DNA from: Planctomycetaceae bacterium
Lineage (GTDB): Bacteria > Planctomycetota > Planctomycetia > Planctomycetales > Planctomycetaceae
NCBI GenBank assembly: GCA_029259875.1
Contig: JAJDEK010000261.1
Span: forward strand, 1 to 6,904
Direction: 5' to 3'
Length of the DNA stretch: 6,904 bases
Each line of letters starts with the position of its first letter. The stretch's first letter is position 1. Both the position numbers and the translations under genes were made by a program. The notes below the pieces were generated by a model. It did no database searches. It was not told the origin of the DNA and was given only the letters and a program-made list of their open reading frames with translations. Below, in pieces: positions 1 through 6,064 of the stretch.

Positions 1-712
1 CCCCCGATGCAGTGGGGTATCTTTCTCGAAACACATTCAACTCAAATTCCGCGCGTTTGAAATCTCCCTCAAAATAACTGACCAGAATTAATCGAGCCAA
101 AATTTCAGGCACAGATAAGTCGGTATCAGGGTAAAGAAACACACCGGAATCAGAATTCTGCTTTCCTGCATCAGAAACCGGTATCAACTTTCTCCAATAA
201 GAGCGTGCTTGCGAAAGGGCTCCCTGTTCCCAGGCAATATTGCCGAGGCGATATAAGGCATCATCGCCATAGCTACTCATTAAAGCCTGTTCGACAATAT
301 TCAAAAGCGGCTGTTCGGATGATTCTGCAATTGCCTGTTCCAACCAGCGTTTAGCGCGTGGATCTACTTTTTCACGATAAATGGCAATCGCCTCAGGCGG
401 AAACTTAGCGAGCAAATTCTGGCAATATTCAGATACTCGTAGATAACGACCCGTTGATTCCGGGTAAAGCGAGTCACCATATTCATCGGAGATCTGCCCT
501 AGAGTATTGACGGCATCTTCCCACTGTTGCGAACCCAGATAATCGCGAACAGAACCGATCTTTTTGAGAACCGCATTATTCACGTCCAATGAAACGGACT
601 CACGAAACTTCCGCGGCTTGCTTGCTTGATCCTGTTGGGCAAAACTGATCTCGGCTGAGAAACTCATCATTCCCAACAAAATCAGAGCGATGAAACCGCG
701 TAGCGTATGCAT
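1..712 (-). CDS. Secreted TPR/PQQ-propeller-type protein, N-terminal part (3' end outside window)
   Basis: The frame is open from an ATG at 712 to the left edge (237 codons), so the C-terminal part is missing. The product starts with a signal peptide: MHTLRGF, a hydrophobic run to about residue 19, and likely cleavage after A25 (SFA/QQ). The rest is helical and TPR-like. Recognisable blocks are PPEAIAIYREKVDPRAKRW (105-123), SSYGDDAL (146-153) and FLYPDTDL (192-199), followed by a helix pair ending FRERYP. From memory, these blocks match the N-terminal region of large planctomycete secreted proteins that continue into a PQQ-binding-like beta-propeller. That propeller is not in the window, so the full architecture is inferred. 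The start is fixed by an in-frame stop about 36 nt upstream with no other ATG between; GAGG lies about 11 nt before it. Substrate and role are unknown. A terminator at 751-780 separates it from the upstream gene. Confidence 0.8.
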   Translation of the reverse strand, partial: MHTLRGFIALILLGMMSFSAEISFAQQDQASKPRKFRESVSLDVNNAVLKKIGSVRDYLGSQQWEDAVNTLGQISDEYGDSLYPESTGRYLRVSEYCQNLLAKFPPEAIAIYREKVDPRAKRWLEQAIAESSEQPLLNIVEQALMSSYGDDALYRLGNIAWEQGALSQARSYWRKLIPVSDAGKQNSDSGVFLYPDTDLSVPEILARLILVSYFEGDFKRAEFELNVFRERYPTASG

Positions 713-750
713 GGTTTCGATAACCTCAACATTATCATCAAATTGACACT

Positions 751-780
751 AAAAAGGACACGCCTCACCAGACGTGCCCC
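751..780 (-). terminator. Intrinsic terminator after the cupredoxin-like gene
   Basis: Read on the minus strand, GGGCACG (779-773) pairs with CGTGTCC (762-756) in a 7-bp stem with one G-U pair and a 10-nt loop, followed directly by TTTTT (755-751). It lies about 32 nt past the stop of the gene ending at 812 and upstream of the next gene, so the two genes are probably transcribed separately. The promoter of the downstream gene would then have to lie in or near 713-750, where I do not see a good one; read-through is an alternative. Confidence 0.75.
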
Positions 781-811
781 TATTTGCAATCTCTAAGACA
801 ACAAAGACCTG

Positions 812-1585
812 TTATTTAAATTTAGCAGGACTGACTTTAATCTGTCCCAGGTCAATTGTTTCTCCTGGTTTGACATCGACAGTAAATTTCCGTTCGACAT
901 AACCAACCTTTTCATGCCAGATACGAAAATCATTTTTACCTTCAGGAAGATTTTCAATCGTAAATTTTCCATCTTTGTCAGAAACAATTGCATAAGGGTG
1001 ATCGACAACAAACCAATAAGCGGTCATCCAGGGATGAATGTCACATTTCACCTGCATCGGCAGAATCTCGGGAATCACATTGGCAACGTCTTTTCCTTCA
1101 CGATCATTGGGGGCCAGAATAAAATTCACGGCTTGATTCTTGATCGGATACGTATGCGTGTTATGTGCCACACCGTCGTCTGATTTCACTTTCACCGTCT
1201 GATCAGTTCGCACGATCAAAGCATGTGGGGCAAAAGTACATCCTTTTTGATCGAAGACCACTGTTTTTTCCTTGGAAGATTTGAGGTCCGGATGAACTTT
1301 CTTTGCCCTTCTCATATACATGAAGACATTTTGAATCCCTTTATTATCTGGATTAACCACCAGATCATTGTTTAAATGATCCATGGTTGCACAGACTGTA
1401 GGATCTTTAACAGCCGGGTCTCCCTTTTTGCGCTGAACCACTGGCTTCGGCACGGGCCCATCAAATACGAACTGCCCTGTTACCGATCCCCAACCGTCGG
1501 CTGAAACTTCTGCTGGTGCAAGGAAACTCGCAACAGAAATCAAAAGAGCGGCAACAAATATCTGGGTAAAATTCATCTTTTGCAT
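812..1585 (-). CDS. Secreted cupredoxin-like protein with C-terminal carboxypeptidase-regulatory-like domain
   Basis: The product has 257 aa. A signal peptide (1-29, VSA/D) is followed by a mature domain of about 32-195 and a C-terminal beta-sandwich of about 197-252. The first domain carries a set of residues that could form a type 1 copper site: His141 in GVAHNTH, then Cys181, His184 and Met187 in CDIHPWM. This order (H...C-x-x-H-x-x-M) is that of plastocyanin-like proteins. Cys65 and Cys116 could form a disulfide. The C-terminal part (DKDGKFTIENLPEGK, 203-217; FRIWHEKVGY, 220-229; GETIDLGQIKV, 241-251) resembles CarboxypepD_reg/transthyretin-like modules. I recognise this as a family frequent in planctomycetes with no established function; periplasmic electron transfer or copper binding is inference. 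ATG 1585 has GAGG 11 nt upstream; a second ATG at 1576 (Met4) is possible. An intrinsic terminator follows at 751-780. Confidence 0.85.
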   Translation of the reverse strand: MQKMNFTQIFVAALLISVASFLAPAEVSADGWGSVTGQFVFDGPVPKPVVQRKKGDPAVKDPTVCATMDHLNNDLVVNPDNKGIQNVFMYMRRAKKVHPDLKSSKEKTVVFDQKGCTFAPHALIVRTDQTVKVKSDDGVAHNTHTYPIKNQAVNFILAPNDREGKDVANVIPEILPMQVKCDIHPWMTAYWFVVDHPYAIVSDKDGKFTIENLPEGKNDFRIWHEKVGYVERKFTVDVKPGETIDLGQIKVSPAKFK

Positions 1586-1902
1586 AATCTAAATACCTCG
1601 TTTATCTGAATTTTGATTGAACTGGCCATCGTGGAGGTAGGAGCACGGACACTGCATTCTTCTAAAAACATCCGTACTGTAGGCGGGTTATAAGTTGGCT
1701 ATGATCTGTATTCTCTACAAACCACCTTCACTCTGTGAGATATCCTCAGCCTTCAGGATGACAGAACGAGGACCCAAAATCAAGCATTTATGAATTAGGA
1801 ATACTGCAATTTCCCGGATCTTTAAAGGCCTCAAAGGCTATATAAGCTGGCTTTTATGTTTGAAAAATGGCATTTTTAATGAATCGCATGTACCTTGGAA
1901 TC
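1586..1902. other. Gene-less gap between lpxK and the cupredoxin-like gene
   Basis: This stretch of 317 bp must contain the 3' end of the lpxK transcript and the promoter of the gene starting at 1585. No coding frame looks real. On the minus strand TATAAC (a 5/6 match to a -10 box) occurs near 1690, about 105 nt before the ATG, but without a convincing -35 element. A small hairpin, ATCCT/AGGAT at 1742-1759, has no T-tract. Nothing else stands out. Confidence 0.4.
1863..1877 (-). terminator. Possible weak terminator after lpxK
   Basis: AAAAATG-G-CATTTTT is an interrupted palindrome 26 nt beyond the lpxK stop. As RNA it would form a short AU stem whose 3' arm is itself the U-tract, with a very tight loop. 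There is no GC-rich stem, so it is at best a weak terminator; transcription may end further downstream. Confidence 0.3.
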
Positions 1903-2961
1903 TCAACCAGAGGACACTTCATTAGCAAGACTCTGCAGAATTCCATGAAAGGCCTCACACCCTGTTGTGATTTCAACACCTATTTCGACGGCCCAAACGG
2001 GTATTTCAGCCAACTTGTGTTCACTTATTTTCACAAGATCTTTACAAGTCGTCAGGATTAGCTCTACTGAAGCGGCCGCAGCTTGAGTGCCGATTGCATT
2101 CAGTTCATCTTCTGAATAATGATGATGATCGGGGAATACCTGTATTCCAGAAACCCGGAAAGCTGCACGTTCCAAAGTCCGTTGAAAGCCCTCGGGGTTT
2201 CCAATCGCACAGAATGCTCCTACGGTTTTGCCCACTACAGATTCCATTGATTGCGTTTCTCCATGTGCATTCACTAAGCCCTGAGGTCGAAACTCGGCAT
2301 GCGCGATCAGATTTCGAGGAACCTGTTTCGCAATTTCATTCGTCAGCCCTTCCAACTCTGCTTGTGAACTTTGATCGGTACGGGTGAGGATTACAAAATC
2401 CGCCCGCTTTAAAGCTGACTTCGGTTCACGCAACAAACCACGTGGCAATAAATATCCATGTCCCCATGGGCAAACGGAATCGATTAAGACAATGTCCAGA
2501 TTTCGCGAAAGCTTTCGGTGTTGAAATCCATCATCCAGAATCAGAAGTTGTGCGCCTGCATCAACGGCCCTCACTGCAGAAGCACATCGATTCGGATTTT
2601 GATAATGGGGAACTCCGGGACAAAGGCGATCAAGTAATAATTTTTCATCGTTCACTTCGCCGGGCAAAGAACGATACCCGCGGCTCAATAGGGCCACCTT
2701 GACATCTTGTTTTTGAAACCATTGCGTCAGATACGCAACTAAGGGTGTCTTACCTGTGCCACCGGTTGTTAGATTTCCTAAACTGATCACGGGAGCAGTG
2801 GTGCTCGCTATCGATCGTAAACGCCAATCGAACATCCGATTTCGAATCAGAACAACAACTCGGTAAGGTAAACTTAAAAACCAGAGGCAGGGTTTGAGAA
2901 ATCGGGCTCTCCAGTCCGTTCTTTGACCTGAGATGATTCTCAAATATTCCACTTCGTTCAC
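1903..2961 (-). CDS. lpxK: Tetraacyldisaccharide 4'-kinase (lipid A biosynthesis)
   Basis: LpxK uses ATP to phosphorylate the 4'-position of tetraacyldisaccharide 1-phosphate to give lipid IVA, at the inner face of the cytoplasmic membrane. With the start chosen here (352 aa) the hallmarks are YLRIISGQ near the N-terminus, a hydrophobic membrane-associated helix (about 23-41), a Walker A motif GNLTTGGTGKTP (62-73), SRGY (93-96), LDDGFQHRKL (142-151), PWGHGYLLPRGLLRE (165-179), FPDHHHYSEDEL (276-287) and TTCKDLVKI (304-312; the family usually has TTEKD here). Length and motif order fit the family. The start is not an ATG. The frame extends to a TTG at 3018 (371 aa), but those extra residues do not look like LpxK, while GTG at 2961 gives MNEVEYLRIISGQ, close to the family N-terminus; GTG 2952 is a further option. 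The ribosome site for 2961 is weak (GAAGCAGG). No other lipid A gene is adjacent. Confidence 0.93.
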   Translation of the reverse strand: MNEVEYLRIISGQRTDWRARFLKPCLWFLSLPYRVVVLIRNRMFDWRLRSIASTTAPVISLGNLTTGGTGKTPLVAYLTQWFQKQDVKVALLSRGYRSLPGEVNDEKLLLDRLCPGVPHYQNPNRCASAVRAVDAGAQLLILDDGFQHRKLSRNLDIVLIDSVCPWGHGYLLPRGLLREPKSALKRADFVILTRTDQSSQAELEGLTNEIAKQVPRNLIAHAEFRPQGLVNAHGETQSMESVVGKTVGAFCAIGNPEGFQRTLERAAFRVSGIQVFPDHHHYSEDELNAIGTQAAAASVELILTTCKDLVKISEHKLAEIPVWAVEIGVEITTGCEAFHGILQSLANEVSSG

Positions 2962-3061
2962 GAATCGGCCTGCTTCAACTCTCAATAGAATGAAATGATG
3001 CGGGCTGTGCCACCACAAAAAACACGCCCTGTTCAGAACATGATAGCTGAGTGGAATCGTT

Positions 3062-3080
3062 CTGGCTAATCAGCAGCCAG
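3062..3080. repeat. Small inverted repeat between lpxK and the Cys/His-rich gene
   Basis: CTGGCT (3062-3067) and AGCCAG (3075-3080) form a perfect 6-bp stem with a 7-nt loop. It lies roughly 160 nt past the stop of the gene at 3240 and 100-120 nt before lpxK. No T-run follows on either strand, so it does not look like an intrinsic terminator. It could be an mRNA hairpin in the lpxK leader or chance. The surrounding gap (2962-3239) shows no other clear signal; no good lpxK promoter could be identified. Confidence 0.3.
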
Positions 3081-3239
3081 TCTTCGCAACTCAAAATACT
3101 ACAACATTCAAAACAGAGCGTGGGTGCTGTGGGACGAATCGAAACTGTTAGAGCTTCTCTTACAATACATCGCAGCCTATGATCGGGCGTTATAAGGCTC
3201 GAATAGCTCTAAATACGCTACAAGCAAGTGTGATCTGCA

Positions 3240-4019
3240 CTATTTATAATTCTTATTATATTTCTTGTAACTCAGTTCAACGATTCGTCCCATAATCAAA
3301 CGGACTCGTCGGGTTTGTGGAACATCTCCAGTCTCTGGGAAAATCGCGTAAACCTGATAAACGTGTTGAACTCCAGGAATCAAAGGACGCTTTGTTACGA
3401 ATTCCCAAATATCATCGTTCGCAGGATCACGGTAACCGATCATCTCATCCCGTTGAACATTCAACGCAACAACCCGAATATCCGTCGCACCAGGTGCATA
3501 GATATCCAAACCCGCTTCGCGGGGATGGCTATCTGGTCCATCCACAGGCATCATGCGGGTCGGACGGGAATACGCGGTCCCCCTCGTTCCAGGATAATGC
3601 AGAATGGTAGGATGGATCGCTATTCCGCGTATCGCTAATGGCGGCGGTACAACACCACCGGCTGACATCCCATAAGCACCAGCAACACTGCCTCCAGACC
3701 GGCACGACTGGCAACTACTGCTCGAACTGTTTCCCATTCCACCATAGACGGCTCCTTGATAATAATAATCTGCAATAGTCCCGTCACCGTAGGCAGAAGC
3801 CTGGCATCCGGATTTACATTTATGCTTGTGTTTATGTTTATGGCCGAGCTTCCAGGGACTACAACATTTCCCGGAACCAAGTAGTTTCTTTCCGCCATGT
3901 TTACAATGACCTGAATTACATTTATGCCCCGCTTCTAACGGACGCGCTGTTGCCATCCAGACCATTCCCAGAACCAACAGTCCGGCAAGACCTGCCTTGG
4001 CAGTTTTTATGTTCATCAT
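3240..4019 (-). CDS. Secreted Cys/His/Lys-rich protein with TIGR03000-like C-terminal domain
   Basis: The product has 259 aa. A signal peptide (about 1-30, cleavage LEA/G) is followed by a low-complexity zone rich in Cys, His, Lys and Gly: GHKCNSGHCKHGGKK (31-45), KCC (51-53), alternating HKHKHKHKC (60-68), then SSSSSCQSC (98-106). The mature zone contains eight cysteines (34, 39, 52, 53, 68, 72, 103, 106). A glycine/proline linker (about 109-130) leads to a beta-rich C-terminal domain (about 170-252), with DIWEFVTKRPLIPGVQHVY (203-221) and TRRVRLIMGRIVELSY (236-251). Its pattern of aromatic strand, PGxxxxY strand and RxVRLxxGxxVxLxY end resembles the planctomycete TIGR03000 module, a similarity judged by eye. 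Metal binding or disulfide cross-linking by the N-terminal zone is inference; the function is unknown. Two ATGs (4019, 4016) share an AGG 5-8 nt upstream. It is divergent from the plus-strand DUF1573 gene. Confidence 0.8.
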   Translation of the reverse strand: MMNIKTAKAGLAGLLVLGMVWMATARPLEAGHKCNSGHCKHGGKKLLGSGKCCSPWKLGHKHKHKHKCKSGCQASAYGDGTIADYYYQGAVYGGMGNSSSSSCQSCRSGGSVAGAYGMSAGGVVPPPLAIRGIAIHPTILHYPGTRGTAYSRPTRMMPVDGPDSHPREAGLDIYAPGATDIRVVALNVQRDEMIGYRDPANDDIWEFVTKRPLIPGVQHVYQVYAIFPETGDVPQTRRVRLIMGRIVELSYKKYNKNYK

Positions 4020-4613
4020 CTTAACCTAATGCTCCCTGTTTCAATGAGACCGAACTGAAGTTCTTAATACCCACTACAAAGATGCAGTGATGTTTCTCAT
4101 AATCATTCACGCTAAAATCAAAACTCTTTAGATATTGTATGAAACGAACCAGTTGACTCACGCAATGGAAACCAGACTGGCGTGATATCGAGAGACATCC
4201 CATCTCCCTTATCATTCTGTTGTTATATTTGCCAGAGTGGCTTAAAACGAAGCACACTCTATTTCCAAGCGTATCACTCCAGAAAAGTGCGGCTGCGATG
4301 AAATCAAAGAAAGTCGATTATTTTCGATTTGAGATGCATTGCTTTAAGAGTCCTTCCGAACTGGTAAAAGACCCATTTCAATCAATTTAGATAAGCCAGT
4401 CAAAATATGTCATTTCAAGCCGGTAAGGCACAACGATTGAATCAATCTTCACCAGTTTTAATGGAAAATCCGCATGCGGTCAGTATTCACTCAAAACCAG
4501 TTATGGAAACTATTTGCGACATTCCAAACATGCCCCTAAAAGGACCTGAATCGAGTCGGATTAGTCTGCTTAATCCGGTGAGCACTAGCAGTTTGAAAGA
4601 GAAATAGACAACA

Positions 4614-4642
4614 TTGACAATTCACCGCATGGCAACTAAATT
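4614..4642 (+). promoter_or_regulatory. Possible upstream sigma-70-like promoter
   Basis: A consensus -35 TTGACA (4614-4619) is followed after 17 nt by TAAATT (4637-4642), a 4/6 match to the -10 box. It would give a leader of over 300 nt for the gene at 4979. It is weaker overall than the promoter at 4718-4747 and may be chance in AT-rich DNA. Confidence 0.3.
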
Positions 4643-4688
4643 GCCATCTCCAAAGTGTCGATGCCGACTGATGTATTTGTCACACACG

Positions 4689-4727
4689 CCAATATCTTAT
4701 TGATCTGAATATCAAATTTGATATTGG
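4689..4727. repeat. Operator-like inverted repeats: 18-bp palindrome plus an outlying half-site
   Basis: AATATCAAATTTGATATT (4708-4725) is a perfect 18-bp palindrome. An additional half-site CCAATATC (4689-4696) is the exact inverse of GATATTGG (4720-4727), so the AATATC element appears twice in direct orientation (4691 and 4708) and once inverted (4720). The palindrome covers the -35 hexamer of the promoter at 4718-4747, the position expected for a repressor site. The regulator is unknown and not encoded in the window. Confidence 0.6.
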
Positions 4728-4747
4728 ACACATAAACTCACTATAAT
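4718..4747 (+). promoter_or_regulatory. Sigma-70-type promoter of the DUF1573 gene
   Basis: TTGATA (4718-4723, 5/6 match) and a perfect TATAAT (4742-4747) are separated by 18 nt. This is the best promoter in the window. Transcription would start near 4754, leaving a leader of about 225 nt before the ATG at 4979. The -35 box lies inside the palindrome at 4708-4725, so occupancy of that palindrome should block polymerase. Confidence 0.6.
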
Positions 4748-4874
4748 GTAGGTTTGATAAACTCTTAGCGATTCTGATTTTCAGAAAATGCCCAAAAGTT
4801 TGTCTGAGCCCGATTTTATAAGTAGTGTGAAACGTCTCTGTGAATGGATTCTGCACTATTGATGAAAGAGTGAT

Positions 4875-4922
4875 GTGCTGAAAGTCGGTTAATTTTTCCT
4901 ACCCTTTAACAGATCTCAGCAC
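4875..4922 (+). promoter_or_regulatory. Nested hairpin in the leader of the DUF1573 gene
   Basis: GTGCTGA (4875-4881) pairs perfectly with TCAGCAC (4916-4922). Inside it, GTTAA (4888-4892) pairs with TTAAC (4906-4910) around a pyrimidine-rich loop. Downstream, AACTT and AAGTT (about 4925-4947) could form a weak stem before TTTTTT near 4955. The arrangement could be a regulatory leader, but the stems are short and no known riboswitch class is recognised. Confidence 0.3.
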
Positions 4923-4978
4923 CTCAACTTTATTCATACATCGAAGTTAATTCTTTTTTGCAGAAGTGAGATTCAACC

Positions 4979-5992
4979 ATGTTTGTAAAGAGTAGTTTCC
5001 GATTTGGTATTCTGGGTTTGATTTTGTTTGTGTTGAGCGGCTCAACTTCCTACGGCCAAGAATGGGCTCAGAAGTTGTTCGAGAAGGACAAAATCGACTT
5101 TGGCGTTATTGCCCGCGGCTCTGATGCCGAATACCGTCTGAAAATTAAAAATAACCTCAAAGACCCAGTTCATATTTCGAATGTACGAACGACATGCGGA
5201 TGCTCTGCCGCAGAACCTTCTAAAAGCACTCTGGCAAGTGGAGAAGAAGGTTACATCTCAGTAAAAATGAACACCACACGCTTTCAAAGACGAAAAGATT
5301 CGAACGTTATTATTACCATCGATGCTCCGCAGTATGCTGAAGTTCGGATTCCCATTACTGCGTATATCCGTACCGATGTTGTCTTCACCCCAGGTGCTGC
5401 TAACTTTGGATCCGTCGAAGTGGGAAAAGGTGCAAAGACCACTGTCGGATTAGCATATGCAGGTCGCGATGACTGGGCAATCACCGACATCCAATCTAAA
5501 AATCCTTCAGTCACGGCCAAAGCAGTCGAAACGGCCCGTGGTGGTGGACGCGTTAATTACAACGTGATGCTGACGCTTGCTCCGGGAACACCACTCGGAC
5601 CAATCCGTGAACAACTCATTCTCAATACGAATGATACCAATTTCAAGACTGTTCCTTTGCTGGTCGAAGCGAAAGTAGAGCCAGATATTACCATCACTCC
5701 CCAAGTTGTTTCACTGGGTATGATGGTTCCCGGACAGGAAAAAACGGTCAATGTCGTTTTACGTGGCAAAAAGCCATTCGAAATCAATAAAATTGAATGC
5801 GAATCAGATGACGAAGCATTCAAAATTCGGATGCCAAAAGCAGCACAACCAGTTCACGTTTTACCGTTGACAATTACTCCCCCTAATAAGCCCGGTGATT
5901 ACTCGGAAGAGTTTACTGTCACTATTGCTGGACGTAATACACCCATCGTGTTTAAGGCTTATGGTAAAATATCAGATACCAAAACGAACTGA
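4979..5992 (+). CDS. Secreted DUF1573-family protein with three Ig-like (ASH-type) repeats
   Basis: The product has 337 aa. A signal peptide (1-26; hydrophobic core 8-20, cleavage near SYG/QE) is followed by three beta-sandwich repeats of about 100 residues. Each opens with the same pattern: KIDFGVIARG (38-47), AANFGSVEVG (140-149) and VVSLGMMVPG (243-252), followed by a strand with a hydrophobic alternation. The first repeat carries TTCGCSAAEP (71-80), the Cys-x-Cys signature typical of DUF1573; the third has a lone Cys274. DUF1573 proteins are common in Planctomycetes and Bacteroidetes and have no assigned biochemical role; an extracytoplasmic, possibly protein-binding role is inference. 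The ATG at 4979 directly precedes the signal peptide; only a weak GTGAG lies upstream (about 12 nt). A promoter with an overlapping palindrome lies about 230 bp upstream, and a strong terminator follows 27 nt after the stop. Confidence 0.88.
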   Translation: MFVKSSFRFGILGLILFVLSGSTSYGQEWAQKLFEKDKIDFGVIARGSDAEYRLKIKNNLKDPVHISNVRTTCGCSAAEPSKSTLASGEEGYISVKMNTTRFQRRKDSNVIITIDAPQYAEVRIPITAYIRTDVVFTPGAANFGSVEVGKGAKTTVGLAYAGRDDWAITDIQSKNPSVTAKAVETARGGGRVNYNVMLTLAPGTPLGPIREQLILNTNDTNFKTVPLLVEAKVEPDITITPQVVSLGMMVPGQEKTVNVVLRGKKPFEINKIECESDDEAFKIRMPKAAQPVHVLPLTITPPNKPGDYSEEFTVTIAGRNTPIVFKAYGKISDTKTN

Positions 5993-6018
5993 TTGAAAAG
6001 TCAGTCCGTCATTGCGAG

Positions 6019-6050
6019 AAAAAAGGGTACTCTGAAGAGTACCCTTTTTT
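6019..6050. terminator. Strong bidirectional intrinsic terminator
   Basis: AAAAAA (6019-6024), GGGTACTC (6025-6032), loop TGAA, GAGTACCC (6037-6044), TTTTTT (6045-6050) form a perfect 8-bp stem with a tetraloop, flanked by A and T tracts. It serves the DUF1573 gene on the plus strand and the convergent chelatase gene (stop at 6065) on the minus strand. Confidence 0.92.
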
Positions 6051-6064
6051 ATTTGATGATTCAT

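Larger units (their letters stand above)
4020..4978. other. Long gene-poor regulatory stretch between divergent genes
   Basis: These 959 bp separate the minus-strand gene starting at 4019 from the plus-strand gene at 4979. Short open frames (4021-4257 minus; 4407-4607 plus) lack a ribosome site and recognisable composition, and I do not call them. The left part shows only a weak minus-strand -10-like TACAAT near 4135-4140, without a good -35. The middle contains small palindromes: GATTGA-A-TCAATC (4435-4447) and CCGCATGCGG (4470-4479). The right part holds the promoters, the palindrome and the structured leader listed separately. No tRNA, transposase remnant or longer repeat was seen. Confidence 0.5.

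Noticed and set aside
2998..3013. TGGCAC on the minus strand upstream of lpxK as a sigma-54 -24 element
   Set aside because: The distance from GG to the next GC is 8 nt rather than 10, and no TTGCA-like -12 element follows.
4021..4257. Minus-strand open frame of 78 codons upstream of the Cys/His-rich gene
   Set aside because: It begins with GTG, has no ribosome site or recognisable motif, and covers the region where the promoter and ribosome site of the gene at 4019 must lie.
4435..4479. Palindromes GATTGA-A-TCAATC and CCGCATGCGG as operators
   Set aside because: Both are far from any good promoter and short enough to occur by chance; there is no repeated half-site nearby.
4451..4510. Near-direct repeat of ACCAGTT...ATGGAAA (4451 and 4496)
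   Set aside because: The copies differ by an indel and are only about 14 bp long; no third copy or mobile-element context was seen.
4407..4607. Plus-strand open frame of 66 codons in the long intergenic stretch
   Set aside because: There is no ribosome site before the ATG, no recognisable domain, signal or membrane segment, and the composition does not look like the neighbouring genes. A promoter-like TTGACA follows just after it.
4788..4862. 24-codon open frame in the leader of the DUF1573 gene as a leader peptide
   Set aside because: There is no Shine-Dalgarno sequence and no run of regulatory codons; an open frame this short is expected by chance. Kept only as a remark in the leader finding.
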